From: Saccharothrix syringae
GTDB lineage: Bacteria; Actinomycetota; Actinomycetes; Mycobacteriales; Pseudonocardiaceae
DNA: 64,000 nucleotides
Assembly (NCBI RefSeq): GCF_009498035.1
Contig: NZ_CP034550.1
Coordinates: 10,044,001-10,108,000, forward strand
Direction: 5' to 3'
The notes below the pieces were generated by a model that saw only the letters and a program-made list of their open reading frames with translations, did no database searches and had not been told where the DNA came from. Numbering within the stretch: position 1 is the first letter of the stretch; each line of letters starts with the position of its first letter. Of this stretch, positions 52,767-62,234 are shown piece after piece. A program made the translations under genes and the position numbers.

Positions 52767-53930
52767 TCAGCCGTTGAGCAGCGCCCGCGACATCACGACC
52801 CGCTGGATCTGGTTCGTCCCCTCGTAGATCTGCGTGATCTTGGCGTCCCGCATCATCCGCTCCACCGGGAAGTCCCGCGTGTACCCGGCCCCGCCGAACA
52901 GCTGCACCGCGTTCGTCGTCACCTCCATGGCCACGTCGGAGGCGAAGCACTTGGCCGCCGCGGTGATGAAGCCCAGGTTCGGCTCGCCCCGCTCCGCCTT
53001 CGCCGCCGCCACGTAGACCATGTGGCGGGCCGCCTCCACCTTCATCGCCATGTCGGCCAGCATGAACTGCACGCCCTGGAAGTCGGAGACCGACCTCCCG
53101 AACTGCCTGCGGTCCTTGGTGTAGGCGATGGCGGCCTCCAGCGCGCCCTGCGCGATGCCCACCGCCTGCGCGCCGATGGTCGGCCGGGTGTGGTCCAGCG
53201 TCTTCAGCGCGGTCTTCAGCCCCGTGCCGGGCTCGCCGATGATCCGGTCCGCCGGGATCGTGCAGTTCTCGAAGTGGATCTCGCGGGTCGGCGAGCCCTT
53301 GATGCCGAGCTTGCGCTCCTTCGACCCGACCACGAAGCCCGGGTCGTCCTTGTGCACCACGAACGCCGAGATGCCCTGCGACTTCTTCGGCGCGTCCGGG
53401 TCGGACACCGCCATCACCGTGTACCACGTGGACTCGCCCGCGTTGGTGATCCAGCACTTGGTGCCGTTGAGCACCCAGTGGTCGCCGTCGAGGCGGGCGC
53501 GGGTGCGCATGGACGCGGTGTCGGAACCGGCCTCGCGCTCGGACAGCGCGTAGGACGCCATGGCCTCGCCGGCCGCGATGGAGGGCAGCACCTGCCGCTT
53601 CAGCTCCTCCGACGCCGACAGCAGGATCGGCATGGTGCCCAGCTTGTTCACCGCCGGGATCAGCGAGGACGACGCGCAGACGCGCGCCACCTCCTCGATC
53701 ACGATGCAGGTGGCCACCGAGTCGGCGCCCTGACCGTCGTACGCCTCCGGGACGTGCACGGCCGCGAAACCGGACTTGACCAGCGCGTTCAGCGCCTCGG
53801 ACGGGAAGCGCTCCCGCTCGTCGACGTCGGCGGCGTGCGGCGCGATCTCCTTGTCGGCCAGCGATCGGACCGCCTCGCGCAGCGCCTCGTGCTCCTCGGC
53901 GAGCTGGTAGGTACCGAAGCTCGGGTCCAC
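52767..53930 (-). CDS. Acyl-CoA dehydrogenase (FadE25-like)
   Basis: A 387-residue FAD enzyme oxidising an acyl-CoA to the 2-enoyl-CoA. GTG 53930 has GGGAGG nine bases upstream. YALSEREAGSDTASMRTRA is the FAD-binding block, KCWITNAGESTWYTVMAV the second flavin contact, DHTRPTIGAQAVGIAQGALE and RQFGRSVSDFQGVQFMLADM belong to the helical C-domain, and IYEGTNQIQR carries the catalytic Glu. The place beside purE and purK is shared with Rv3274c (fadE25). Chain-length preference is not visible. Confidence 0.95.
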   Translation of the reverse strand: MDPSFGTYQLAEEHEALREAVRSLADKEIAPHAADVDERERFPSEALNALVKSGFAAVHVPEAYDGQGADSVATCIVIEEVARVCASSSLIPAVNKLGTMPILLSASEELKRQVLPSIAAGEAMASYALSEREAGSDTASMRTRARLDGDHWVLNGTKCWITNAGESTWYTVMAVSDPDAPKKSQGISAFVVHKDDPGFVVGSKERKLGIKGSPTREIHFENCTIPADRIIGEPGTGLKTALKTLDHTRPTIGAQAVGIAQGALEAAIAYTKDRRQFGRSVSDFQGVQFMLADMAMKVEAARHMVYVAAAKAERGEPNLGFITAAAKCFASDVAMEVTTNAVQLFGGAGYTRDFPVERMMRDAKITQIYEGTNQIQRVVMSRALLNG

Positions 53931-53942
53931 GTTAAGTTACCT

Positions 53943-53963
53943 CCCGGTAGGGCTCCTACCGGG
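53943..53963 (-). promoter_or_regulatory. Hairpin covering the fadE ribosome-binding site
   Basis: CCCGGTAG (53943-53950) pairs with CTACCGGG (53956-53963) across a 5-nt loop. On the minus strand the 3' arm runs straight into the fadE Shine-Dalgarno GGGAGG, whose first G residues are in the stem. It may be a terminator after purE, or a translational gate on fadE. Confidence 0.5.
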
Positions 53964-53968
53964 AAATG

Positions 53969-54493
53969 TTAGCGCGCGTTCACGCCCTTGTCCGGTGTGC
54001 CATCGGCAACAACACCCCGCAGCGCCGCGTCCTTCTCCAGCACCAACTCCTCCAACGAGGACTGGAACGCCGCCATCCGCTCCCGCAGCGCCGGGTCCGA
54101 CGCGGCCAGGATCCGCACCGCCAGCAACCCCGCGTTGCGGGCGCCGCCGACCGACACCGTGGCCACCGGCACACCGGCCGGCATCTGCACGATCGACAGC
54201 AGCGAGTCCATCCCGTCGAGGTACTTCAGCGGCACCGGCACGCCGATCACCGGCAGCACCGTCGCCGACGCCACCATGCCCGGCAGGTGCGCCGCGCCAC
54301 CCGCGCCCGCGATGATCACCCGCAGCCCTCGGGACGCCGCCGACGCCGCGTAGTCCAGCATCCGCTGCGGCGTGCGGTGCGCGGAGTACACGCCGACCTC
54401 GCAGGTCACGCCGAACTCCGCCAGCGCCTCGGCGGCGGCACCCATCACCGGCCAGTCCGAGTCGCTGCCCATGATCACACCGACCTGCGTCAC
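53969..54493 (-). CDS. purE: N5-carboxyaminoimidazole ribonucleotide mutase
   Basis: Converts N5-CAIR to CAIR in de novo purine synthesis, following PurK. GTG 54493 (GGAGG six bases upstream) gives 174 residues and overlaps the purK stop as [37 protein letters not shown] and [17 protein letters not shown] are the class I PurE active-site loops, with the His of SAHRT. The C-terminal 30 residues after [11 protein letters not shown] are variable. The purK-purE-fadE order is conserved in actinobacteria. Confidence 0.96.
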   Translation of the reverse strand: MTQVGVIMGSDSDWPVMGAAAEALAEFGVTCEVGVYSAHRTPQRMLDYAASAASRGLRVIIAGAGGAAHLPGMVASATVLPVIGVPVPLKYLDGMDSLLSIVQMPAGVPVATVSVGGARNAGLLAVRILAASDPALRERMAAFQSSLEELVLEKDAALRGVVADGTPDKGVNAR

Positions 54494-55683
54494 CGCTGTC
54501 CTCCGTGGATGTCGTAACCGTCCGACCACACGCCGTCGGACAGCCAGTGCGCGGCCAGCCGCGCCCGCTCCCGCACCTCGTCCATGTCCTCGCCCAGGAA
54601 CGTCACGTGGCCGATCTTGCGCCCCGGCCGCTCCGCCTTGCCGTACAGGTGCACGTGCGCGTCGGGGAACCGGGCGAACAGGTGGTGCAGCCGCTCGTCC
54701 GGCCCCATCTCCGGCGGCGACGCGGCACCGAGCACGTTCGCCATCACCACGGCGGGCGCGACCAGGTCCGTCGCGCCGAGCGGGTAGTCCAGCACGGCCC
54801 GCAGGTGCTGCTCGAACTGCGAGGTCCGGGCACCCTCGATGGTCCAGTGGCCGGAGTTGTGCGGCCGCATCGCCAGCTCGTTGACCACCAACCCGTCGGC
54901 GGTCTCGAACAGCTCCACGGCCAGCAGCCCGACCACGCCCAGCTCTGCGGCGACCCGCAGCGCCAGCTCCTGCGCGGGCTCGGCGACGGCCTCCGCGCCG
55001 GGCGCGGGCGCCAGCACCTCCACGCAGATGCCCTCCTGCTGCACGGTCTGCACCAGCGGCCACGCCGCGCCCTGCCCGAACGGCGAGCGCGCGACCAGCG
55101 CGGCCAGCTCGCGGCGCATGGGCACGCACTGCTCGACCATCAGCGGCGTGCCCGCGCCCAGCAGCTCGGGCACCACGCGCTGCGCGCCCTGCGGCGTGTT
55201 CAGCATCCACACGCCCCGGCCGTCGTAGCCGCCGCGCTGCGCCTTGAGCACGCACGGCCAGCCGTGCTCCGCGCCGAACCGCAGCACGTCCGCGGTGTCC
55301 AGGACCTCGGCGAACGGCGGCACCGGCAGCCCCAGCGCGGCCAGCCGCCTGCGCATCACCAGCTTGTCCTGGGCGTGCACCAGCGCGTCCGGCCCGGGGT
55401 GCACCTTGACCCCGTCGGCGACCAGGGCGCGCAGGTGCTCCTGCGGCACGTGCTCGTGGTCGAACGTGACGACGTCGCAGGACTTGGCGAACCCGCGCAG
55501 GGCGTCGAGATCGGTGTGCCCGCCCAGCTCCACGTCGCGGGCGACGAGCGCGGCGGGGTCGGAGTCCGACTCGGCGAGCACCCGCAGCGACTGGCCGAGC
55601 GGGATGGCGGCCTGGTGCGTCATGCGGGCGAGCTGGCCGCCGCCGATCATGCCGACGGCGGGGAGGCGGGTTCGGGAGTCCAC
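54490..55683 (-). CDS. purK: 5-(carboxyamino)imidazole ribonucleotide synthase
   Basis: ATP-grasp enzyme that carboxylates aminoimidazole ribonucleotide with bicarbonate to give N5-CAIR for PurE. GTG 55683 gives 397 residues. [20 protein letters not shown] is the N-terminal AIR-binding loop, [18 protein letters not shown] the ATP-grasp lid and [19 protein letters not shown] the magnesium and substrate block. It is the first gene of the purK-purE-fadE run and is separated from the ABC operon by a strong hairpin. Confidence 0.97.
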   Translation of the reverse strand: MDSRTRLPAVGMIGGGQLARMTHQAAIPLGQSLRVLAESDSDPAALVARDVELGGHTDLDALRGFAKSCDVVTFDHEHVPQEHLRALVADGVKVHPGPDALVHAQDKLVMRRRLAALGLPVPPFAEVLDTADVLRFGAEHGWPCVLKAQRGGYDGRGVWMLNTPQGAQRVVPELLGAGTPLMVEQCVPMRRELAALVARSPFGQGAAWPLVQTVQQEGICVEVLAPAPGAEAVAEPAQELALRVAAELGVVGLLAVELFETADGLVVNELAMRPHNSGHWTIEGARTSQFEQHLRAVLDYPLGATDLVAPAVVMANVLGAASPPEMGPDERLHHLFARFPDAHVHLYGKAERPGRKIGHVTFLGEDMDEVRERARLAAHWLSDGVWSDGYDIHGGQR

Positions 55684-55712
55684 GGGTCGGTGATTCTACC
55701 TGCACAAACAGC

Positions 55713-55749
55713 GAGGTCCCGCACGCACCCGGCGGACGTGCGGGACCTC
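55713..55749. terminator. Hairpin downstream of the ABC permease gene
   Basis: GAGGTCCCGCACG (55713-55725) pairs perfectly with 55737-55749, with an 11-nt loop. It lies 15 bp after the permease stop on the minus strand and before purK, so it probably ends the GntR-ABC operon. Confidence 0.8.
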
Positions 55750-55763
55750 TCCGGCGAATCCCG

Positions 55764-56759
55764 TCACACCTGGTGCGCGCGCCCGACCCACCAGAACGCC
55801 AGCGCGAGCAGCCCGGCGGCGAGCGCGGTGAACACGCCCACCTCGATGAGCTGGAACGGCACCAGCCGGTCCAGCGGCTGGTAGTCGGTGTAGACGTCGG
55901 TGATCCCGTGCTCGACCATGCACCGCTGGAAGCTGCCCACCGGGCTGTCGCCGCACGGGCTGGTCACCAGGTCGACCTCGTTGCCGGCACCGTCGAGGTA
56001 GCCCATGTCGACCACCATCGCGTCCGGGGGCGGCCCCTGGAGCGCGCCGTCCCGGCCGGCGCGGAACGGCCGCACGTCGCGCAGCGGCGCCAGGTAGTAC
56101 GGCCGCCACATGCTCGCCACGAGGCCGCGCACCAGGAAGAACCCGACCAGCGCGAGCCCCATCGACAGCACCGTGCGGCGGGTGACCGCGCCGAGCGCCA
56201 GCCCCAGCGCGAAGCCGAACGCGGCGTAGCCGACCTGCACCTGCGGCACGACCTCGAACACGTCGTAGTCGAACGGCCGGAACGGCGGGTCGCCCACCGC
56301 GTGGGCGTTCATGCTGTTCATCAGGGTCACCAGGGCCGCGCTGAAACCGGCGGTCAGCCCGATCGCGGGCACGCCGAGCAGCACGACCTGGCCGGTCAGC
56401 CAGCGCACCGGGGAGAGGTCCTGGCCCCACACCGTCAGGTGCGTGCGCTGCTCGTACTCGCGCGACAGCAGCGGCGCGGCCCAGAACACCGCGATCAGGG
56501 CACCGCCGAACGTCGGCAGGAACGTCAGCGCCTCGCTCGCCCCGGTGTAGGTGTAGCCGGGGAGCGGCAGCTCGTGCCGGACGTGCCCGCTGGCCTCGAC
56601 GTGCCAGGTCATGACCAGGGCCACCGCCGCCAGCCCCACGACGGGGACGGCCGTGGCCAGGACGGTCCAGCGGTGCCGGCGCCAGGTCAGCCAGAGCAGG
56701 TCGCCCCAGCCCACCCGGGCCCGGGTCACCACCGGGGCGGCGGTCGCGGTGGCGGTCAC
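55764..56759 (-). CDS. ABC transporter permease
   Basis: A 331-residue membrane protein with about six helices, starting at GTG 56759 that overlaps the ATPase stop (GTGA). [20 protein letters not shown] is a typical ABC-2-type amino-terminal stretch, [20 protein letters not shown] is the conserved block of this type, and the last helix ends in [10 protein letters not shown]. It is the membrane half of the exporter whose ATPase and GntR-type regulator lie just upstream. Substrate unknown; antibiotic or envelope-stress export is possible for YtrA-type operons. Confidence 0.88.
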   Translation of the reverse strand: MTATATAAPVVTRARVGWGDLLWLTWRRHRWTVLATAVPVVGLAAVALVMTWHVEASGHVRHELPLPGYTYTGASEALTFLPTFGGALIAVFWAAPLLSREYEQRTHLTVWGQDLSPVRWLTGQVVLLGVPAIGLTAGFSAALVTLMNSMNAHAVGDPPFRPFDYDVFEVVPQVQVGYAAFGFALGLALGAVTRRTVLSMGLALVGFFLVRGLVASMWRPYYLAPLRDVRPFRAGRDGALQGPPPDAMVVDMGYLDGAGNEVDLVTSPCGDSPVGSFQRCMVEHGITDVYTDYQPLDRLVPFQLIEVGVFTALAAGLLALAFWWVGRAHQV

Positions 56760-57628
56760 GCGGCCGCCCCCTTCCGGGTGGCGGCGAGCTGCGCGAGCAC
56801 GTAGTCCTCCAGGGTCACCGGCCGCTCGCGCCACGGCCCGGCCACGACCGGCCGGGGGTGGCCGTCGGGCAGCCGGACCAGGAACGTCGACTGGTTGCCC
56901 CGGTGCCGCGCCTCGACGACCTGCCCCAGCGCGGGCGGCACCTCCGAGCGCGGACCGGTGTAGCTGACGTGGTGGGCGAGCAGCTCGTCCAGGTCGCCGC
57001 CCGCCAGCAGCCTGCCGTGCGCGAGCAGCAGCAGGTGGTCGGCCACGCCGCCCAGCTCGGCCACCACGTGCGTGGACAGCACCACCGTCGTGCCGGTCTC
57101 GTCGACCTCGGCCAGCAGCTCGGCGGTGACCTCGCGGCGGGCCAGCGGGTCGAGGTTGGCCAGCGGCTCGTCGAGCATGAGCACGTCCGGCCGCGAGCCG
57201 ACCGCCAGCGCGAACGCCACCTGCGCCTGCTGGCCGCCGGACAGCCGGCCGCACGCCCGGTCCAGCGGCACCTCGAAGCGGTCCAGCCAGCGGCGGGCGC
57301 GCGGCTCGTCCCACACGACGTTCAGGCGGGCGCCGAGGCGCAGCATGTCCGCGACGGTGAAGCGCCGGTAGACGGGCTTGTCCTGGGACACGAACGCCAC
57401 CCGCCCCGCCACGCCCGCCTCGCCCTCGTCGGCGCGCAGCAGGCCCGCGAGGACCGTCATCAGCGTCGTCTTGCCCGCGCCGTTCGCGCCGACCAGCGCC
57501 GCCACCCGGCCGCGGGGCAGCTCGAAGGTGCACCCGCGCAGCGCCCACGCGTCCTTGTAGCGCTTGCCCAGCCCCCGCGCGCGCACCGCGACCGCGGTGG
57601 TGTCGACAGGTTCGACCACGGTCGTCAT
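56756..57628 (-). CDS. ABC transporter ATP-binding protein
   Basis: A 290-residue ATPase from ATG 57628, which overlaps the GntR stop (ATGA). The Walker A loop is VGANGAGKTT, the Q-loop FVSQDKPVYRR, the signature RLSGGQQAQ, the Walker B VLMLDEPLANLDPL and the H-loop STHVV. A C-terminal tail of about 90 residues (FLVRLPDGHPRPVVAGPW) is typical of ABC-2-type ATPases. It powers the permease downstream. Confidence 0.95.
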   Translation of the reverse strand: MTTVVEPVDTTAVAVRARGLGKRYKDAWALRGCTFELPRGRVAALVGANGAGKTTLMTVLAGLLRADEGEAGVAGRVAFVSQDKPVYRRFTVADMLRLGARLNVVWDEPRARRWLDRFEVPLDRACGRLSGGQQAQVAFALAVGSRPDVLMLDEPLANLDPLARREVTAELLAEVDETGTTVVLSTHVVAELGGVADHLLLLAHGRLLAGGDLDELLAHHVSYTGPRSEVPPALGQVVEARHRGNQSTFLVRLPDGHPRPVVAGPWRERPVTLEDYVLAQLAATRKGAAA

Positions 57629-58014
57629 GCGACCGCCACCCCTTCCCCGTTGGCCAGCACCGAACGCACCAGGGCGTCGATGTCCTCGGTGTCCAACCCC
57701 GCCTCCCGCGCCTCGCGCACCCACCCGGCCAGCCGCGCCCGCAGGGCGGCCATCACCTCGGGGTCGGCCGACCCGAGCCCCGCCTTGACGAACGTCCCCG
57801 AGCCCTGCCGCGCCTCGACCAGGCCGGACAGCTCCAGCTCCCGGTACGCCTTGAGCACCGTGTTCGCGTTGACGCCGCTGCTCGCGACGACGTCGCGCAC
57901 GGTCGGCAGCCGGTCGCCCGGGCCCAGCCAGCCCAGGCGCAGCGCCTCGCGCACCTGGCGCACGAGCTGCAGGTAGGCGGGGAGGCCGCTGGACCGGTCG
58001 ATCCGGAACTCCAC
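57625..58014 (-). CDS. GntR family (YtrA-type) transcriptional regulator
   Basis: A 129-residue repressor. GTG 58014, with GGGGGA five bases upstream, fits the usual VEFRIDRSSGLPAYLQL start; TTG 58026 is also in frame. GDRLPTVRDVVASSGVNANT followed by VLKAYRELE is the winged helix-turn-helix, and the short C-terminal tail without an effector domain marks the YtrA group, which controls its own ABC exporter operon. It is translationally coupled to the ATPase gene. A 7-bp dyad (58031-58054) upstream is its likely operator. Confidence 0.93.
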   Translation of the reverse strand: MEFRIDRSSGLPAYLQLVRQVREALRLGWLGPGDRLPTVRDVVASSGVNANTVLKAYRELELSGLVEARQGSGTFVKAGLGSADPEVMAALRARLAGWVREAREAGLDTEDIDALVRSVLANGEGVAVA

Positions 58015-58030
58015 GGGGTCCCCCAAATTG

Positions 58031-58054
58031 TTCTACTCGACTAAGACAGTAGAA
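58031..58054. promoter_or_regulatory. Dyad upstream of the GntR gene
   Basis: TTCTACT (58031-58037) and AGTAGAA (58048-58054) form an inverted repeat with a 10-bp spacer, 17 bp before the GntR start, in the most A/T-rich part of this region. It is a good candidate for the autoregulatory GntR operator. Confidence 0.6.
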
Positions 58055-58263
58055 TACACCGCCCGCCGCGCGGTCACCCCCCTGGGGCACCGCGCCTCGC
58101 ACGGTGGGGTGCCGCCATCTCCCGCGTCCGTGACCGGCGCGCCGCCCACTTCGACCGGACCGTGTCATTCACCGCCACCATGGTCGTTTTCGGCGCTCGC
58201 GGGTTCTTTCCCGCCCCTTTACTCGTCGGTGCACGCGAACACCGACTCCCGAAGGACAAGCGA

Positions 58264-58743
58264 ATGGCACTCGGACGAATCCTCGCCACCGTCGCCGCGG
58301 CCGCCTCGGCGCTGCTCGTCGCACCGACCTCCCACGCCGCCGGACCCGACGCGCAGCAGGACGAGTGGGTGATCGAGAGCCACACCACCCCGGGCGACGT
58401 GTGGGACCAGACCAACTGGGCGTGGGACCCCGATTACCCGGTCATCCCCCACCCGTACCACGGGGAGTACAACCAGAGGTGGTACATCTCCGACGACCAC
58501 ACCATCACGAGCAAGGCTTACGGGTGGTGCGTGACCTCGCTCGACGGCAAGCTGGCGGGCCGCCCCTGCGACGGCTCCGAGAGCCAGCAGTGGGTGGGCA
58601 CGTCCTACGACGGCTACGAGACCTGGCTGTTCGAACTGGGGAGCACCGACCAGTGCGCCACGCACAACGGCGTCTACAAGGAGCTGGTCCTGGCGCCGTG
58701 TGAACCCGGGCGGTCCGACCAGCGCTGGATCATCCGCAAGTAA
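58264..58743 (+). CDS. Secreted ricin-type beta-trefoil lectin domain protein
   Basis: A 159-residue exported protein from ATG 58264 with AAGGA upstream. A signal peptide (ALGRILATVAAAASALLVAP) probably ends after SHAA near residue 26. The mature part has degenerate trefoil repeats with NQRWYISDD, SQQWVGTSY and SDQRWIIRK, plus two Cys pairs (WCVTS...RPC and QCATH...APC). It has no attached catalytic domain, so it may simply bind carbohydrate. It is divergent from the GntR operon. Confidence 0.82.
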   Translation: MALGRILATVAAAASALLVAPTSHAAGPDAQQDEWVIESHTTPGDVWDQTNWAWDPDYPVIPHPYHGEYNQRWYISDDHTITSKAYGWCVTSLDGKLAGRPCDGSESQQWVGTSYDGYETWLFELGSTDQCATHNGVYKELVLAPCEPGRSDQRWIIRK

Positions 58744-58751
58744 CGCCGGGA

Positions 58752-58784
58752 GCGCGTCGGCCGGGCGCGTCCCGGCCGACGCGC
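58752..58784. terminator. Hairpin after the lectin gene
   Basis: GCGCGTCGGCCGGG (58752-58765) pairs perfectly with 58771-58784 across a 5-nt loop, 9 bp after the lectin stop. A run of short CGCCGACG-type repeats follows to about 58850 and looks like slippage-prone filler. Confidence 0.75.
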
Positions 58785-58910
58785 CGACGCGCCGACGCGG
58801 CGGCGCGCGGCGGAACAGCGCGAGGGAACGGCCCGGCGCGACGGCGCGCGGGCACCGGGTCCTCGGCGCGGAGGGGTCGGCACCTCAGGTCAGCGCCCTG
58901 GGCGGAGGGG

Positions 58911-59705
58911 TCAGCGCCCTAACCCGGCGACCAGGGCGACCGCCCGGTCCCAGGTCTCCGGCAGCTCCTCCTGCCACACCCGGACCGGCCCGGTGGGCGC
59001 GACGTGCGGGTCCACCGCCAGCCGGTCGGCGGTGAGCAGGCGCAGGTTGGCCACGGCCCGGGCCAGGGTGGCGTCCCGCCGCAGCAGCACGCAGGCCGTG
59101 GCCGGGCCTATCGACGCGAGGGTCTGCCCCTCGTCGAACACCTCCCGCAACGCGTCCGCCAGCAGCGTCATCGCCACCACGCGCGACCAGCCCGTGACCC
59201 GGCTCAGGTCCAGCGCCGCCAGCACCAGCACGTAGCCGCGGGGGCCCTCCGCGTACACCTCGCGCAGCCGGGTCCGCAGGTAGGCGGAGGTGGCCAGGCC
59301 GGTCAGCGGGTTGTCCGCCGCGCAGTTCGCCGCCTGCCTGCTCATCACCTCGCCCCAGCCCAGGGCGGTGGCCCGGAGCATCCGCGCGGGCACGGCGTCC
59401 ACGTCCGGCGAGACGACCCCGTCGGCCCCGGACGGGCCGGTGAGCACGGCGTGCAGCGCGGCCAGGTCCAGCAGCGTCTCGGCCAGCCCGGAGCCCGACT
59501 CCGCCCGCGCGCCGCCGAGCCGGTACAGCTCGCCGCTGGGGTCCGCGGTGCCCAGCACCGCGCGGCAGACGTCGTCGACCTCGCGCACGGGCCAGTCGGC
59601 CGGGAACGCCCACCCGGCGGCCATGGTCGCGGTCCGCCACCTCGACCGCAGGACCCGTGACCCGTCCGCGCCGAACCGCCGTGCCACCGCTACCCGAACA
59701 CCCAC
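58911..59705 (-). CDS. GGDEF-like protein with degenerate active site
   Basis: A 264-residue protein. GTG 59705 is favoured because GAGGAGG lies 7 bases upstream; the frame is open to 59771. NPLTGLATSAYLRTRLREVY resembles the first motif of diguanylate cyclase domains (DxLTGLxNR), and FDEGQTLASIGPATACVLLR occupies the place where GG(D/E)EF is expected but lacks it. It is therefore unlikely to synthesise cyclic di-GMP; it might bind a nucleotide or act by protein contact. It is divergent from the sigma-fusion gene with 148 bp between them. Confidence 0.65.
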   Translation of the reverse strand: MGVRVAVARRFGADGSRVLRSRWRTATMAAGWAFPADWPVREVDDVCRAVLGTADPSGELYRLGGARAESGSGLAETLLDLAALHAVLTGPSGADGVVSPDVDAVPARMLRATALGWGEVMSRQAANCAADNPLTGLATSAYLRTRLREVYAEGPRGYVLVLAALDLSRVTGWSRVVAMTLLADALREVFDEGQTLASIGPATACVLLRRDATLARAVANLRLLTADRLAVDPHVAPTGPVRVWQEELPETWDRAVALVAGLGR

Positions 59706-59853
59706 CCGGATGCCTCCTCGACGTCGGTCTGACGAATACGGGACGTCGCGGGCGCTCATCCATGACGGCACTTCCAGGACACGATTGAGGGTCTACCCGT
59801 GACGGTGCGCGACCCGGTGCGACAGACTGTCGCCGCGCGAGGAGGGGAATCAC

Positions 59854-62202
59854 GTGGCGACCGTTCCCGCTGAGGTCCAGGGACCGAGCGATGCGGAGTT
59901 GATCGACTCCGTCCGGGCCGGGGCGATCGACGCCTACGGGCAGCTCTACGAACGGCACGTGGGCGCCGCGTACAACCTGGCCCGCCAGCTCGCCCGGTCC
60001 TCCGCCGAGGCCGACGACCTGGTCTCCGAGGCTTTCGCCAAGGTGCTGGACACGCTGCGCGCCGGTCGCGGGCCGGACACGGCGTTCCGCGCCTACCTGC
60101 TCACCGCGCTGCGCCACACGGCCTACGACCGGACACGCCGGGAGCGCCGGGTCGAGCTGGCCGACGACGTCGCCGAGGTCGCGCCCGAGGCCACGGCCGT
60201 GCCGTTCGCCGACACCGCCGTGGCGGGCCTGGAGCGGTCGCTGGCCGCGCGGGCGTTCGCCCGGCTGCCCGAGCGCTGGCAGACCGTGCTCTGGCACACC
60301 GAGATCGAGGGCCAGTCGCCCGCCGAGGTCGCGCCGCTGCTGGGCCTGACCGCCAACGGCGTGTCCGCGCTGGCCTACCGGGCCCGGGAAGGGCTCAAGC
60401 AGGCGTACCTCCAGGTGCACCTGGCCGAGACGCAGGCCGAGCGGTGCCGCGCGACCGTGGACCGGCTGGGCGCGTGGACCCGCGGCGGCCTGTCCAAGCG
60501 GGAGACCGCCCAGGTCGAGACCCACCTGGACGAGTGCGCCGACTGCCGCGCGCTGGCCGCCGAGCTGGCCGACGTCAACGGCGCGCTGCGCGGGATCGTC
60601 GCGCCCATGGTGCTGGGCGCCGGCGCCACCGGCTACCTCGCCGCCGCCGCGGGCACCGCGAAGGCCGCCGCGGCCGGTGCCGCCGCCGCCGCGAGCGCGG
60701 GTTCGGCGTCGGCTTCGACGGGTTCCGGCGGCAACGTCCTCACCGCCGCGCCCCGCCAGCTGCTCGGCGCGGCGGCCTCGGCCGCGGCCCTGGTGATCGC
60801 GGTGGTGATCGGCCTGGCCGCGGGCGACGACGAGGACCCCGCCGCGCAGGTCGCGCCGCTGCCGACGACGACCGTGCGGGCGACCACCGCGCCGTCGCCG
60901 GACCTGTCGACGACGCAGGCGACCACGACCACCACGACCGAACCGACCACCACCACCGCGCCGACCACGACCACCGAACCGGCGACGACGACCGCGCCCA
61001 CCACGACCACCGCCGAACCCACCACCGAGGCGCCCCCGGCCGCCCGACCGGAGCCGCGGCCGGAACCCGAGCCCGAACCGCGGCCCGAGCCCGAACCGAC
61101 GCCGCCGAACCTGGTGCCGACCGTGCCCAGCGGGTTCCGGCTGACCCCCGGCGCCGACCCGGTCGAGATGCCGATCACGGTGCGCAACTCCGGCCAGACG
61201 GCCTCGGTGCCCGCGAGCGCCGCGCTCCTGCTGCCGCCCGGCGTGCGGTCCGTCGGCGCGCCGGCCTCGTTCGCGGGCGGCCGGCTCGCCCAGCTCGACG
61301 GCGCGGCCGGGCAGACCGTGACCTGCCCGGCGGGCACCGGCGCGGTGACCTGCGCCACCGCGCAGGGCATCGCGCCCGGCGGCACCGCCACGTTCCTGTT
61401 CCACCTCCAGGCCGACTGGGAGGCGGTGACCGGCCGCATCACCGGCACCATCACCGCGGGCACCGCCCTGAGCGTGGCCGTCGAGGTGGACGTCGAGGTC
61501 ACGCCGGTCGAGGACGCCCTGGACCTGCGGGTGCGCCAGTGGCACCACGGCTTCTGGGACCCGCGGCTGGACGTCTCGGTCACCAACACCGGCGGCCGGG
61601 CGGGCGCGATGCGCCTGGTGGTCGAGTCCGACGAGCACGTCGCGCTGGTCGCGCTGTGGCCCGGGTGCCGCCGGTCGCAGCACCGCGTGGTGTGCGAGCA
61701 GCAGTTGGCGCGGGGCGCGACCTTCCGGGTGCCCGTGTGGGTGCTGGGCCTGCCGTGGCGGCACGGCGTGGTGCGGGTGAGCGCGACCCTGGGCACGGCC
61801 GCGAAGAGCCTGGAGGTGCCGCTCGAACCGCACCCCGGGCACGATGCCGAGCCGGAGCCGCCGGTCGGCACGCCGCCGACGCAGGCCCCCGCGCCGACCA
61901 CGACCGCGAGGCCCGCCCCGGCGACGACCACGCCGCCCGGCACCACCACCCCGGCGCCGCCCACGCCGACCGGCACGCCCACCGGGCCGACCACCGGGCC
62001 GACCACCCCGCCCACCGAGCCCCGACCCACCTCGCGGACCGAACCGACCTCGGCCACGCCCGAACCGACCACCCCCGCGCCGGAGCCGGAGCCGACCCCC
62101 GAGCCGACCACCCCGGCACCCGAGCCGTGCGCGCCGCGGCCCCCGTGGCTGCCCCCGCTGCTGGGCGACCTGCTGCCGGGGCTGTGCCCACCCCCTTCGT
62201 GA
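59854..62202 (+). CDS. ECF sigma factor fused to zinc finger, membrane helix and secreted domain
   Basis: A 782-residue fusion from GTG 59854 (GAGGAGGGG upstream). Residues 12-100 are sigma region 2, 125-190 sigma region 4 (LPERWQTVLWHTEIEGQSPA), and HLDECADCR (224-232) is the anti-sigma-type zinc finger. A membrane helix spans about 304-323. A Thr/Pro/Glu-rich linker leads to an extracytoplasmic beta-rich domain (about 425-650), then a second Pro/Thr-rich tail ending CPPPS. The sigma, its inhibitor and the outside sensor are thus in one chain, as in ECF groups with C-terminal extensions. Activation by release from the membrane is inferred. Confidence 0.85.
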   Translation: MATVPAEVQGPSDAELIDSVRAGAIDAYGQLYERHVGAAYNLARQLARSSAEADDLVSEAFAKVLDTLRAGRGPDTAFRAYLLTALRHTAYDRTRRERRVELADDVAEVAPEATAVPFADTAVAGLERSLAARAFARLPERWQTVLWHTEIEGQSPAEVAPLLGLTANGVSALAYRAREGLKQAYLQVHLAETQAERCRATVDRLGAWTRGGLSKRETAQVETHLDECADCRALAAELADVNGALRGIVAPMVLGAGATGYLAAAAGTAKAAAAGAAAAASAGSASASTGSGGNVLTAAPRQLLGAAASAAALVIAVVIGLAAGDDEDPAAQVAPLPTTTVRATTAPSPDLSTTQATTTTTTEPTTTTAPTTTTEPATTTAPTTTTAEPTTEAPPAARPEPRPEPEPEPRPEPEPTPPNLVPTVPSGFRLTPGADPVEMPITVRNSGQTASVPASAALLLPPGVRSVGAPASFAGGRLAQLDGAAGQTVTCPAGTGAVTCATAQGIAPGGTATFLFHLQADWEAVTGRITGTITAGTALSVAVEVDVEVTPVEDALDLRVRQWHHGFWDPRLDVSVTNTGGRAGAMRLVVESDEHVALVALWPGCRRSQHRVVCEQQLARGATFRVPVWVLGLPWRHGVVRVSATLGTAAKSLEVPLEPHPGHDAEPEPPVGTPPTQAPAPTTTARPAPATTTPPGTTTPAPPTPTGTPTGPTTGPTTPPTEPRPTSRTEPTSATPEPTTPAPEPEPTPEPTTPAPEPCAPRPPWLPPLLGDLLPGLCPPPS

Positions 62203-62234
62203 TCGACCGGGCGGGGTGCCGATAGCCTGCCGGG

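Noticed and set aside
58785..58860. Short CGCCGACG-type repeats as a functional element
   Set aside because: They look like simple-sequence slippage in very GC-rich DNA without regular spacing.
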